DNA of 64,000 nt. It comes from DASUPK01 sp963774305 (lineage in GTDB: Bacteria > Actinomycetota > Thermoleophilia > Solirubrobacterales > 70-9). Both the position numbers and the translations under genes were made by a program. The stretch is taken from NCBI GenBank assembly GCA_963774305.1, contig CAVZEM010000011.1:248001-312000 (forward strand), written 5' to 3'. The notes under the pieces are model-generated. The model was not told where the DNA came from, did not search any database, and saw nothing but the letters and a program-made list of their open reading frames with translations. This document shows, piece by piece, positions 8,546 through 17,338 of this stretch; the first letter of the stretch is position 1; every line of letters starts with the position of its first letter.

Positions 8546-8560
8546 CGACCCCGCGGTGTC

Positions 8561-9400
8561 CTAGGTGAAGCGCTTGACGAAGTCGAGCGCGGCCTGAGCG
8601 ACCTCCTGCCAGCCGGAGTCGATCGTCAGCGAGTGGCCGCGGTTCGGTATCTGCTTGATCTCCGTGACGCTCGGGTTCTTGCTCTGCCGCTTGTAGGCGG
8701 CGTTCGCAATCGCCCAGGGAACCGTGTGGTCCTTCTCGCCGTCGATGATCAGGAGCGGTCCACGGTCCGGGTTCTTCGGGTCGACCTTCGCCTCCGTCCA
8801 CGGATTGAGGTTGGCGTTCGCCATCTGCATCAGAGCCACCCCGGGCGCCGCCACGTGGTAGGTCTCGTAGAGCTGCTTCGCCTCGTCGTCGTCGAGCGCG
8901 TTGGCCCAGCCGTACTTGAACTGGTCCAGGGTGAGCGTGATCGCCTTGCCCCTGTTGAGGGGGTTCTTGAGCACAGGGCCCGCTGAGCGCAACGCCGAGA
9001 CGGGCAGCGGCAGCACGCCGCGGAATGGGCCGGGATCGATCGCGACCGTCACTGCGGAGAGGCCCCGGTCGGCGATCATCTGCGCGAGCAGTCCGCCGGT
9101 CGAGTGACCCATAACGGCCGGCTTCTTGTTGAGTCCGCCGATCACCTCCGCCGTGTGGTCGGCGATCTGCTTCAGGTTCTTCTTCGCCAATACGTCCGGA
9201 TTCGCTCTGGCCTGCTCGACCGTCTCGGGATCGTCGGGCCAGTCCGGCATCAGCGGCGCGTGGCCCGCCTTCTTGAAGAATTCGCCCCAGTTGGCCCAGC
9301 TGCTCGGTAGCAGCCAGAGGCCGTGGATGAAGACGACCGGCGTGGTCCCGGACGTGTTCGCCGCCTCGATCTCCTTGCGCTCGCGTTCCGAAATCGCCAT
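8561..9400 (-). CDS. alpha/beta hydrolase
   Basis: This 279-residue hydrolase has oxyanion segment 'VVFIHGLWLLPSSW', nucleophile elbow 'GHSTGG' (Ser about residue 100), acid 'IIDGEKDHTVP' and catalytic His in 'NRGHSLTID'. All elements of the triad are visible. The family resembles lysophospholipase/esterase-like cytoplasmic hydrolases; no signal peptide is present. Start choice: the ATG at 9400 follows GAGGGGAG at good spacing. An upstream in-frame start at 9454 lacks a ribosome site and adds 18 non-conserved-looking residues. The gene lies 65 bases downstream of the tmRNA 3' end on the same strand. Confidence 0.88.
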   Translation of the reverse strand: MAISERERKEIEAANTSGTTPVVFIHGLWLLPSSWANWGEFFKKAGHAPLMPDWPDDPETVEQARANPDVLAKKNLKQIADHTAEVIGGLNKKPAVMGHSTGGLLAQMIADRGLSAVTVAIDPGPFRGVLPLPVSALRSAGPVLKNPLNRGKAITLTLDQFKYGWANALDDDEAKQLYETYHVAAPGVALMQMANANLNPWTEAKVDPKNPDRGPLLIIDGEKDHTVPWAIANAAYKRQSKNPSVTEIKQIPNRGHSLTIDSGWQEVAQAALDFVKRFT

Positions 9401-9465
9401 GCGAGAACTCCCCTCTGTCGTCGTTCGATGCCTGAGCGCGGCAACCCTACTCATCCGCTTGGAAG

Positions 9466-9827
9466 TGGAGCCGGCCGGTTTCGAACCGGCGTCCTCGGGA
9501 TTCGGCGATCGGCTTCTACAGGCTTAGCCGGCGCTTCATTCTCGCCCTACGACGTCCGCAGCCGGCGGGAGATGACGTAGGGCCAAGTCCCTTTGATGTC
9601 CCCGGACGGTCGGGACGAGCCGACCGGGTGAGCCCGATTCTGATGCCGGTGATCCCACCCCTCGGGCTCGGGTGGGCCGACACACGCTGCTTAGGTTCTA
9701 GCTAAGCGGCGAGAGCGAACTCATGGTCCGCACGTATTGGTTGGTCCAGGTGTTTAACGAGGCCTCCTGGAACCTCGGCCTGCAACCTGATCGCACAAAG
9801 GCCCAAGTCGAATCCAATTTCGGCCCC
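9466..9827 (-). ncRNA. ssrA: transfer-messenger RNA (tmRNA)
   Basis: This 362-nt RNA is read on the minus strand. The 5' end GGGGCCG pairs with CGGCTCC near the 3' end as a 7-bp acceptor stem, with discriminator A at 9466 and no encoded CCA. The diagnostic 5' segment 'AAATTGGATTCGAC' and a T-arm with 5-bp stem GCCGG/CCGGC and loop TTCGAAA are present. The resume codon is GCG at 9731-9729, preceded by AATACGT, which aligns with the E. coli tmRNA segment before its GCA resume codon. The tag reading frame gives ADHEFALAA and ends at TAG 9704-9702. tmRNA with SmpB releases stalled ribosomes and tags nascent chains for proteolysis. smpB lies 3.2 kb away on the same strand. Confidence 0.95.
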
Positions 9828-10033
9828 GTGCTATGTGAAGGCAATGTTAGCCCGGAGCGCCAGACCGACGGGTCTACCGGTGCGAGCGGTGAGACCCGGG
9901 CTGCCTGACCTTGCCGTGTGTACTGACCTGCGCGGGCTTGCCGGAGCAACGCGGCGGCAGCGATCGCCGCAACCAGCCCTCTGCCCGGGTTCCCTCTTCC
10001 CACAGGCACGACAGTACCAACTAGGAGGTAATG

Positions 10034-10061
10034 GCGAGACACCTCCCGGGGTGTGTCTCGC
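10034..10061 (-). terminator. hairpin downstream of the coiled-coil/HhH gene
   Basis: A perfect 9-bp stem, GCGAGACAC (10034-10042) with GTGTCTCGC (10053-10061), and a 10-base loop lies 2 bases beyond the stop of the minus-strand gene at 10064. No T-run follows, so it would be a GC-rich, possibly factor-assisted terminator or an mRNA 3'-end stabiliser. It also separates that gene from the tmRNA. Confidence 0.6.
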
Positions 10062-10063
10062 GG

Positions 10064-12979
10064 CTAGAGCGTGAGCTTCGGCTTGACCTCGCGCAGGAAC
10101 TGGCGAGGCATGCCGGGCACGTCTGCGAGGTCGTCGAGCGAGGAGAAGCCGTTCTGGCGCTCGCGGTAGGTGATCACGCGCGTGGCCTGGGTGACCGAGA
10201 AGCCGAGATCTCGGAGCTGCTCGAAGGTGGCCTGGTTGATGTTGGTCCGGTCGCCCACATCGACCGCCGGCCCGGAAGCCTCTTCCTCTTCGGGCTCTTC
10301 GGGCTCCACGGCGACGTTGGCCTTCGCCTCAGGCTCCTCGGTTTCCGCGCCCTCCCCGGCATCCTCTTCGCGGTCGGTCCCGACTCCCAGGATCGCCCCG
10401 ACCGTGCGGCCCAGGATCCCGCTCTTCTCGTCGCCCTCGGTCTCGGTCGCCTCCTCCTTCCCCTCATCACCCTCGCCGCCCGTCGAGATGACCCACTCGT
10501 CCTGCTCGTTCTTCTCGGGCGCGGGCGCGGGCTGCTTGGGTGCGGGCGGGGGGTCCGGCGGCGGCGGTGGCACGGCGGCCGGTGGTGACGGGGGTGGCGC
10601 CGCCGCGGGCTCGATGGCCGGTGCCGCGCCCAGATCCTCGGCCGTCTGGATGCTGCCGGCGGCGGTGCGCTCCGCGGCCTGCGCCTTGCGCTGGGCCTCC
10701 TTGGCGCGGGCCTCTGCGGCGCTGACTCGCTCCAGCACCTCTCGAAGCTTGCGCTCGCGCTCGGCCTCCTCCAGCTTGAGCTGGGCAAGCCGCTCGGCGT
10801 CCGCGGCTCGCTGCTCGGCCTCCTGGGCTCTGACCTCGATCTGCTGAAGCTTCTTGTTGGCCTCCTCCATGGCGGCCTCTCGCTCCTCGCGTTCGGCCTG
10901 GAGGCGGCGCTCGGCCTGCTCCACCGCGCTGGCGAGACGCTGCGTCTCCCCGCTCATCTTCTCCTGCACCTGAGTTTCGATGCGCTCCTCGGCCTCGGCG
11001 CGCGCCCGCTCCTCGGCCTCGCGACGGGCCTGATCGGCGGCGTCGGCGACGCGCGCGTCCGCGTCCCGGCGTGCCTGCTCGATCGCCTGCTTGGTCCGGT
11101 CCTCGACCTCCTGGCGCACCCGCTCGGATTCCTCAAGGGCACGTTGCTCGCTCTCGAGACGCAGCCGCTCGGCCTCTTCGCGGAGCCTTTCCTCCGACGT
11201 CTGCCGCGCCTCTTCCTCGGCCTGACGGCGGGCCTGATCGGCGGCCATCTTGATCAGCTGCTCGGTCTCCTCCTCAGCGCGCTTGACGCGCTCCTCCGCG
11301 TCGCGCTCGAGTTCCTGCGCCCGCTGCAGGCGCTCCTCCGCCTGGCGGCGTACCCGCTCCTCCTCCTCGCTCAAGCGCTCCTGGTGCTCGGCGGCCAGCG
11401 CTTCGATCTCCGGGCTCGACGAAATCGGCGCGGGCGGCGTCACGGGCGGCAGGGAAGGTGACGGGGGCGCGGGCGGCGGCGGCTCGGGAGGCGACGGAGC
11501 TGGTTCGGCGGCCTCCGGGTCGGGCGCCGCGTCGTAGGGACGAGGCGGCGAGGTGTCGGGCGGCAAAGAGGGTTCGGTCTCCGAGAGCTCGGGCGCCAAA
11601 GGGGGCTCAGGCACGGCGGGCGGCGTCTCGGCGGGCGCCCCCTCACCCTCGCGAGCCAGGCGGTCGATCTCTTCCTGCAGCGATCCAAGGCCGGTCGAGG
11701 GCGGGGTGATCTCGACGGGCTCATTCGGCCCGGCCGGGCTTGGCTCGACGGCAGTCTCCCCGGGGGTGCCTGCCGAAGCGGCAAGCTCGGCGCCAGAGGG
11801 ATCCGGCTCCGGAACCTGCTCCGCCTGCTCGGGCTCATCCGGCTCGGTCGAGGTCTCCTCCGGCTCATCCGAGGAAGTCGAGGCGAATCCGCCGGGCGCA
11901 GTCTCGGGCTCCGGCGCGATCGGGGTCAGCGCCGGCTCGTCGTCCGACCGGGATCGCCCGCTGCCCGGCGGGACCCACTGCGATTCCTCGGGCTCGGCCT
12001 GCTTGGGGCCCGAAAGCTCTGGCATCGAGGGCTCGGGCGTCGGCTCCTGCGCTCCGTCCTCTCCGATCGGCACCTCCTCCAGCTTCGGCTTGGCTTCGGC
12101 CGGAGCCTCCTCCTCAACTGCCTTGACCTCGGCCTCCTTCTCGCCCTCACTATCGCTCTCTGCCTCGGCGCCTCCTTCAGCCTTCTTGGCCTCACCCTCC
12201 CCCAGGCCCAGTGCCGCCGCGAGCATCGTCGACTTCTCCGCCTCCACCTCGGCGCCGCCGGCGACCTCCTCCTTCTCGGGCTCAGCCTCGTCCGGCTCGG
12301 ACTTGGGTTCCGGTGGAGCCTCTCCCTTGCGTTCAGCCTTGCGTCGCTGGCGCTCCTCCTTGCGCTTCTGGCGCTCGTCCCTGCGCCTCTTCCGCTCCTC
12401 CTCCCAGGCGCGGCGGTCCTGATCCTCGGCACGGCGCTTCTCCTCGGCGACCTGCTTGCGCTTTTCCTTCCGCTCCTCGCGCTTCTGCTTCCGAGATGGC
12501 TTCGCGCCGGTGGCGTCCGTCTTGCCTTCCTCGCCCGCCTCGGCCTTCGCCTGCGTCTTCTTGTCAGGCTCGGCCCGCGTCTCCGTGCCGGGCTCGGCCG
12601 CGTCCTTCGCGGTCTCGGCTTTCGCGGCCGGCGCCTCGGCGGGCTTGGCGTCCGCCTTGGCGGCCTTGGCCTCCGCCTTGGCAGTCTTGGCCTCCGCCTT
12701 GGCGTCTGCCTTGGCGGCCTTGGCGTCCGCCTTGGCGGCCTTCGCCTCCGCCTTCGCCTCCTTCTTCGCCTCCTTCTTGGAGCGCCGCTCGTCCCCGCTG
12801 GTCACACCCTCATCCGCCGCGCGCTCGTTGGCGCGGCGACGGCGCACCAGCAGAAAGAGGATCAGGAGCAGGATGACCGCGCCGACGATCCCGTACGCCT
12901 CGGCGGGGTGATCCTGGACGAAGTTCGAAATCGTGTTGGTAGCGATTGCAGCAAGCATCGTTGTGCCCAATCGTTGCAC
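10064..12979 (-). CDS. large membrane-anchored coiled-coil protein with C-terminal helix-hairpin-helix domain
   Basis: This 971-residue protein has one transmembrane helix at about residues 29-45 ('YGIVGAVILLLILFLLV') followed by RRRR. Next is a Lys/Ala/Glu/Asp-rich repeat tract (about 65-115), a long charged and Pro/Glu-rich region, and a roughly 300-residue continuous coiled coil (Glu/Arg/Ala heptads). A Pro-rich linker and an acidic stretch follow. The last about 65 residues resemble a ComEA-type helix-hairpin-helix unit: 'INQATFEQLRDLGFSVTQA' and 'FSSLDDLADVPGM'. HhH units bind DNA backbone non-specifically, so a membrane-to-DNA tether or structural role is possible. Start: GTG at 12979 with AAGG upstream; an ATG at 12958 is the alternative. 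Because of the low-complexity sequence, functional assignment is weak. Confidence 0.75.
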   Translation of the reverse strand: MQRLGTTMLAAIATNTISNFVQDHPAEAYGIVGAVILLLILFLLVRRRRANERAADEGVTSGDERRSKKEAKKEAKAEAKAAKADAKAAKADAKAEAKTAKAEAKAAKADAKPAEAPAAKAETAKDAAEPGTETRAEPDKKTQAKAEAGEEGKTDATGAKPSRKQKREERKEKRKQVAEEKRRAEDQDRRAWEEERKRRRDERQKRKEERQRRKAERKGEAPPEPKSEPDEAEPEKEEVAGGAEVEAEKSTMLAAALGLGEGEAKKAEGGAEAESDSEGEKEAEVKAVEEEAPAEAKPKLEEVPIGEDGAQEPTPEPSMPELSGPKQAEPEESQWVPPGSGRSRSDDEPALTPIAPEPETAPGGFASTSSDEPEETSTEPDEPEQAEQVPEPDPSGAELAASAGTPGETAVEPSPAGPNEPVEITPPSTGLGSLQEEIDRLAREGEGAPAETPPAVPEPPLAPELSETEPSLPPDTSPPRPYDAAPDPEAAEPAPSPPEPPPPAPPSPSLPPVTPPAPISSSPEIEALAAEHQERLSEEEERVRRQAEERLQRAQELERDAEERVKRAEEETEQLIKMAADQARRQAEEEARQTSEERLREEAERLRLESEQRALEESERVRQEVEDRTKQAIEQARRDADARVADAADQARREAEERARAEAEERIETQVQEKMSGETQRLASAVEQAERRLQAEREEREAAMEEANKKLQQIEVRAQEAEQRAADAERLAQLKLEEAERERKLREVLERVSAAEARAKEAQRKAQAAERTAAGSIQTAEDLGAAPAIEPAAAPPPSPPAAVPPPPPDPPPAPKQPAPAPEKNEQDEWVISTGGEGDEGKEEATETEGDEKSGILGRTVGAILGVGTDREEDAGEGAETEEPEAKANVAVEPEEPEEEEASGPAVDVGDRTNINQATFEQLRDLGFSVTQATRVITYRERQNGFSSLDDLADVPGMPRQFLREVKPKLTL
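12644..12772 (-). repeat. Ala/Lys/Asp/Glu coding repeat tract
   Basis: Within the large coiled-coil gene, residues 70-112 are built from reiterated units of the type KADAKAA and KAEAKAA, mirrored in DNA as repeated 'tccgccttggcggcct' units on the plus strand. Such tracts form long alternating-charge helices and are prone to slippage, so the length may vary between strains. Confidence 0.7.
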
Positions 12980-13033
12980 GGGACCTTGGTTCTTGTGCAG
13001 AGTCCCTTGCCCTGCTGCCGGGCGAACTCTTTC

Positions 13034-13519
13034 CTAGCCCAGGCGCTGCTTGAAGTCCCGCTCGACCTCGCGGCGCAGATCGCGGTCGGCGATCTCGCGC
13101 CGGCGATCCCTCCCCTCCTTGCCCTTGGCCAGCGCCAGCTCGACCTTCGCCCTGGGGCCCTTGAAGTAGATGCGGGTCGGCACCAGGGTGAGTCCGCGCT
13201 CGGCGGTCTTGCCGATCAGCCGCTCGATCTCCCTCCTGTGCAGGAGCAGCTTCCGGGGCCGGTCCGGCTCATGGTTCTGATCCGAGGCGGGCAGGTAGGG
13301 CGGGATGTGCGCGCCCCGCAGCCAGACCTCGCCGTCGTTGACCACGGCGTAGGCCTCGTTGAGCTGGGCCTTTCCATCTCGCAGGGATTTGACCTCGCTG
13401 CCGCGCAGCTCGATCCCGGCCTCCATCTTCTCCAGGACCTGGAACTTGTGGCGGGCGCGCCGATTGGTGGCGACGTCGCCGCTCACCGGCGTCCTCGGCC
13501 CCTTCTGCTTCTTCGCCAT
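13034..13519 (-). CDS. smpB: SsrA-binding protein SmpB
   Basis: This 161-residue protein is the expected length of the SmpB family. It shows the family hallmarks 'ATNRRARHKFQVLEKMEAGI', 'ELRGSEVKSLRDGKAQL', 'ARGAHI'-like 'LRGAHIPPY' and the basic C-terminal tail rich in Arg/Asp/Lys that enters the mRNA channel. SmpB binds the tRNA-like part of tmRNA and delivers it to stalled ribosomes. Start: the ATG at 13519 overlaps the TGA of the RNase R gene by one base (TGATG), with GGAGGAGGG upstream. The tmRNA gene is 3.2 kb downstream on the same strand, beyond the coiled-coil gene. Confidence 0.97.
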   Translation of the reverse strand: MAKKQKGPRTPVSGDVATNRRARHKFQVLEKMEAGIELRGSEVKSLRDGKAQLNEAYAVVNDGEVWLRGAHIPPYLPASDQNHEPDRPRKLLLHRREIERLIGKTAERGLTLVPTRIYFKGPRAKVELALAKGKEGRDRRREIADRDLRREVERDFKQRLG

Positions 13520-15240
13520 CAACCCTCCTCCACCGGGAGCAGATCGACCCGGCCGCGCGGCGCATCGACGCGATCGACCGTGATCCTGGCCGGATCGCCG
13601 ATCCGGATCGCCCGGCCCCCGCGCGCGCCGACCAGCATCGTCTCGGTCCGGTCGAGCTCGTACCGCTCCCGGCCGCCGATCCGCCGCGCCGGCAGAAAGC
13701 CCTCGTAGACGTCCGCGAGGGCGCCGCCGAAGCGGACGAACGCCCCGGCTCCGACGACCCCCGAGACCTCGCCCTCGAACCGGGTGCCCGGCCCGCGCTC
13801 GAAGAGCTCTCGCTGCAGCAGGAACGAGGCGCAAACGGAATCGGCGTCCCGCTCGACCCGGGTCGCGTCCCGCTCGCGCTCGGAGCAGTGTGCGCCCACC
13901 TCCGCCAGCCCCTCCGCGCGTGGCGCTTCCTCTCCCCCGCCGATCGCCGAGAGGAGCGCCCGGTGAGCGACCAGGTCGGGGTAGCGCCGGATCGGAGAGG
14001 TGAAGTGCGCGTACGCGGGGCTGCCCAGGCCGGCGTGGCCGAGGTTGCGATCGCTGTAGTGGGCGGGTTTCAGCGAGCGAAGCACAAGCGATGTATACGC
14101 CTCGCGGCCGTGGCCACGGCGCTCCGCCTCGCGCGCGACCAGGCGGCTCGCCTCGCCGGCCAGCTCGCCCGCCTGCTGTGGGGAGATCTCGTCGGGGAGG
14201 GCCGGGGTCGGGATGTCGAGCGCCGCGAGCTGCTCGATCAGCCATCGGATCCGCTCGGGGTCCGGCTGCTCGTGGACCCGGTAGAGCGTCGGGATGCGGC
14301 GGCGCTCGAGCAATTCGGCGACCCGCTCGTTCGTGAGGATCATCAGGTGCTCGATCAGTTGGTGCGCCTCGGTCTGGGGGACGGAGTGGGCGCCCGTGAC
14401 CTGGCCGTCCTCGAAGCGGAATTCGGGCTCGAAGCTCTCCACCTCCAGCGAGGCCCGTGGGCGCCGGCCGGCCAGTGTCGCCGCGGCCTTCCTGGCGAGC
14501 GCGAGCGGCTCCGCGATCGGCGCGGGAGGCTTGGCGCGGCCGGCGAAGATCTCGTCGAGCTCGTCGTAGTCGAGGCGGACGTCGGAGCGGATCAGGCTCC
14601 GGTAGAAGCTGGCCGACACGGTCTCCCCGTCCTCGGAGAGCTCGATCTCGGAGGTGACGGCGAGTCGCTCCCTCTCCGGGGCGAGGCTGCAGGCGTCGCT
14701 CGAGAGGACATGGGGCAACATCGGCGCGACCGTGCCGGGGGCATAGGTGGAATTCGCCCGCCTGTAGGCCTCCTTCTCGAGCGCGTCACCCGGCCGGACG
14801 TGGGCGGCAACGTCCGCGATGTGGATCCAGAGGCGGACGCCGCGGTCCGTCTTGGACGCCGAGACCGCGTCGTCGAAGTCGTGCGCGCTGGCCGGGTCGA
14901 CGGTGAAGGTCGGGAGATCCCTGAGATCGCGCCGATCGAAGTCGAGAGCCTTCGCGCGCTCGGTCGCCTCGCGCGCCTCCTCCTCGATCCGGCGCGCGAA
15001 GCCCGTCCGAACCTGGTGGTCCTCGAGCATCGCCGCGATCACGTCCGCGGCGAGCCCAGGGTCGCCGAGCTCGCGGATCACCCTGGCGCGGCCCCTGCCC
15101 TGGCCGAGCTCGACCAGGGCCATCCGCCCCGGGGTCGCCGCCCGCCGGCCTCCGCCAAGCTCGATCTGCCCCCCGCGCTCGAAGAGCAGCTCGCCGACGA
15201 GAAACCGGCCGCGCTTCGAGACGAGGACTACGCGTTTCAG
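13519..15240 (-). CDS. rnr: RNase R/RNase II-family exoribonuclease
   Basis: This 3'-5' exoribonuclease of about 573 residues has an N-terminal OB-like segment, a central RNB domain with the metal-binding acidic cluster 'DPASAHDFDDAV', and a C-terminal S1-like domain ('FEGEVSGVVGAGAFVRFGG'). RNase R degrades structured RNA and, with SmpB-tmRNA, the non-stop mRNA. Start: similarity of character continues upstream of the ATG at 15123 ('KRVVLVSKRGRFLVGELLFE'), and the only start there is CTG at 15240. It overlaps the previous stop as CTGA, so I extend to that rare start; ATG 15123 is the conservative alternative. Shorter than E. coli RNase R (about 813 residues), as in compact actinobacterial forms. 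Confidence 0.9.
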   Translation of the reverse strand: MKRVVLVSKRGRFLVGELLFERGGQIELGGGRRAATPGRMALVELGQGRGRARVIRELGDPGLAADVIAAMLEDHQVRTGFARRIEEEAREATERAKALDFDRRDLRDLPTFTVDPASAHDFDDAVSASKTDRGVRLWIHIADVAAHVRPGDALEKEAYRRANSTYAPGTVAPMLPHVLSSDACSLAPERERLAVTSEIELSEDGETVSASFYRSLIRSDVRLDYDELDEIFAGRAKPPAPIAEPLALARKAAATLAGRRPRASLEVESFEPEFRFEDGQVTGAHSVPQTEAHQLIEHLMILTNERVAELLERRRIPTLYRVHEQPDPERIRWLIEQLAALDIPTPALPDEISPQQAGELAGEASRLVAREAERRGHGREAYTSLVLRSLKPAHYSDRNLGHAGLGSPAYAHFTSPIRRYPDLVAHRALLSAIGGGEEAPRAEGLAEVGAHCSERERDATRVERDADSVCASFLLQRELFERGPGTRFEGEVSGVVGAGAFVRFGGALADVYEGFLPARRIGGRERYELDRTETMLVGARGGRAIRIGDPARITVDRVDAPRGRVDLLPVEEG

Positions 15241-16403
15241 AGCTGGGGCGCCAGGACGTTCAGCGCCCGCTGGAGTCCCTCGTCCTGCTTCGTGGAGGGG
15301 TTGTCCTTCGCCTTCACCTGGGGCGGGATCCCGACGTCATTGATCGATGTCCCATTGCGGGTCAGATACTGCCCGACGGTCAGATCCAGCGCGCCGCCGT
15401 TGTTCAGCGGGATCACCTCCTGGAAGGTGCCCTTGCCGAAGGAGGTGGTCCCCACCACCTTCGCGACTCCTACCTGCTCGAGGGCGGCGGTCACGATCTC
15501 GGACGCGGACGCGGTGTCACCGTTGATCAGGACGACCATCGGATGGCGCGGCAAAGGGTCGCCGGTTGCGTCGAAGGTGCGCGTGTTCTGAGTGCGCCCG
15601 TGGGTCGAGACGATCACGCCGTCGGGGACGAAGATGCTCGAGACCAGCACTGCCTCGGTGAGGAGTCCGCCGCCGTTGCCGCGCAGGTCGAGCACCAACC
15701 CCTGGGCGCCCTGCTCGTAGAGGCGTTCCACCTCCTTGCGGAGCTCCCCGTGAGCACCGGGGAAGAACCCCGCCAGGCGCACGTAGCCGACCTTGGAGTC
15801 ACCCACCTTCTCGATGTGCCCGACGACCTGCGGGATGTCCACCTCGCGCCGGGTCACGGTGACGTCGCGTGAGGTCCCATCCCTGCTGGCGACGGTCAGC
15901 GTCACCCCCGTCCCGGCGGGCCCCCGGATCTCACTGGTCACAGCGTCAGCGTCCTTGCCGGCGATGGAGTGGCCGTTGACGCCGGTGATCACCTCGCCCG
16001 GCTGGATGCCGGCGTCACGAGCGGGGGTGTGCTTGTAGACGGTCGCAACCCGCAGACCCCGCGGCACCTCGGTCACCGCGATGCCCACGCCCGAGAGGCT
16101 CGAGCCCTGCTTGAAGCGGTCGTACTCGGTGGGCGTGAAGTAGTGGGAGAAGCGGTCGTGGTAGCGCTGTTTGATGTGGCTGATGATCGAGGCGATCGAT
16201 GCGTTCTCGAGGTCCTTCTGGTCGACGGTGTGGAAGTAGTCGTCGTGGATGACGTCGATCGCCTGCGAGGTCGCGTCCTGGCCCTTGGTGCCGAAGACGT
16301 CGTTGACGGCGTCCCGGATCGCATTCACCTGGCCGCCGGCGACGATGCCGACGACGAAGGCGATCGCGACGAGGGCCGCGATGGCAAGTGTGCGCCGGCT
16401 CAA
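15237..16403 (-). CDS. S41-family C-terminal processing protease (CtpA type)
   Basis: The protein has about 388 residues: an N-terminal membrane anchor ('TLAIAALVAIAFVVGIVAGG'), a PDZ domain around 'GLRVATVYKHTPARDAGIQPGE', and a peptidase domain with catalytic Ser in 'DTASASEIVTAAL' and Lys in 'TSFGKGTFQEV'. These enzymes trim extracytoplasmic proteins from the C-terminus and can activate or remove cell-wall hydrolases. That fits its place directly after ftsX. Start: TTG at 16403 overlaps the ftsX stop as TTGA; an alternative GTG at 16466 would lie inside ftsX and adds a non-hydrophobic leader. It is coupled to RNase R downstream by a 4-base overlap if the CTG start is right. Confidence 0.93.
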   Translation of the reverse strand: MSRRTLAIAALVAIAFVVGIVAGGQVNAIRDAVNDVFGTKGQDATSQAIDVIHDDYFHTVDQKDLENASIASIISHIKQRYHDRFSHYFTPTEYDRFKQGSSLSGVGIAVTEVPRGLRVATVYKHTPARDAGIQPGEVITGVNGHSIAGKDADAVTSEIRGPAGTGVTLTVASRDGTSRDVTVTRREVDIPQVVGHIEKVGDSKVGYVRLAGFFPGAHGELRKEVERLYEQGAQGLVLDLRGNGGGLLTEAVLVSSIFVPDGVIVSTHGRTQNTRTFDATGDPLPRHPMVVLINGDTASASEIVTAALEQVGVAKVVGTTSFGKGTFQEVIPLNNGGALDLTVGQYLTRNGTSINDVGIPPQVKAKDNPSTKQDEGLQRALNVLAPQL

Positions 16404-17329
16404 ATCCGGAGGAAGCGACGCAGCGTCAGGCCGCTGCCCATCGCTGAAACGCCCATGGCCACGCACAGCAGGACGAGCGCGAGGTTGGCGAAGCCGATCG
16501 TGTGCCCCGAGTTGATCAGGTTGAAGTTGTTGGCGAGCGGATCCACGATCACCTGCTTACCGACGAAGAGGAAGCCTATTGCGATCGCGGCTCCGACCAG
16601 CCCGCAGAACAGTCCCTCCACCATGAAGGGCCAGCGGATGAACCAGTTGGTCGCTCCAACCAGCCGCATGACCTCAACCTCGCGGCGGCGCGCGTAGATG
16701 GAGAGGCGAATCGTGTTCGCGACCAGCAGCAGCGAGGCGATCAGCAGGAGCCCGGCGACCACACCGAGCACCCAGCGGATCGCCGTGGTGGCGCCGCTGA
16801 TCTTGCTCGCGTCATCACGAGAGTCGCCGATGTCGCTGATCAGCGGGCTGATCGGCGCGGGCGTCCCGTTGGCCCCGGGCGGGGTGATCGCGTTGCGGAC
16901 GGCGGGAAGGTTGGAGAGATCGTCGGGCGTGACGTTGAAAGAGGCCGGCAACGGGTTGTGCGAGCCGGGCAGCTGCGCCGTGATGTCGTCGCGGTTCTCC
17001 GCCTTGAGCCGGTCGCTCAGGATGCTCAGAGCCTGGTTCTTGTCGACGAACTGGACCGCCTTGACGTGTGGGATCGCCTGGAGCTTCGCCTGCATAGCCT
17101 GAATCTGATCCGCGGGCGCCTGCTGTCCGTTCACGTCATTGAGGAAGACGCGCAGGCCGACCTGGTTACGGACCTCGTTCGTCTTCCCGTTGGTGGTCTG
17201 CAGGACGGGGATCAGGACGCCCAGCAGCAGCACGGTGATGCAGACCGTGACGATCGACGCCAGCCCGGGAGCCGCGCTGCGCCTGAGCGCCCGCAGCCCC
17301 TCGCCGATGAAGAAGAAGACTCGCCCCAT
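16400..17329 (-). CDS. ftsX: cell division protein FtsX
   Basis: This 309-residue membrane protein has the FtsX pattern: cytoplasmic N-terminus 'FFFIGEGLRALRRS', first helix, and a roughly 120-residue extracytoplasmic loop beginning 'VGLRVFLND'. A cluster of three further helices follows, with 'RREVEVMRLVGATNWFIRWPF' between helices 2 and 3, a family signature. FtsX with the ATPase FtsE forms an ABC-like complex that activates peptidoglycan hydrolases at the septum. It lies 9 bases downstream of ftsE and is followed by an S41 protease. Confidence 0.95.
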   Translation of the reverse strand: MGRVFFFIGEGLRALRRSAAPGLASIVTVCITVLLLGVLIPVLQTTNGKTNEVRNQVGLRVFLNDVNGQQAPADQIQAMQAKLQAIPHVKAVQFVDKNQALSILSDRLKAENRDDITAQLPGSHNPLPASFNVTPDDLSNLPAVRNAITPPGANGTPAPISPLISDIGDSRDDASKISGATTAIRWVLGVVAGLLLIASLLLVANTIRLSIYARRREVEVMRLVGATNWFIRWPFMVEGLFCGLVGAAIAIGFLFVGKQVIVDPLANNFNLINSGHTIGFANLALVLLCVAMGVSAMGSGLTLRRFLRI

Positions 17330-17338
17330 GGGTGCCGC

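Noticed and set aside
9698..10042. A 114-residue frame on the minus strand crossing 9827.
   Set aside because: It overlaps the tmRNA, whose structure and tag explain the region better.
10031..10588. ATG 10031 with an AGGAGG just in front, opening a 185-residue frame.
   Set aside because: The spacing of 2 bases is too short, and the frame is antisense to the HhH-domain part of the large gene and to a hairpin.
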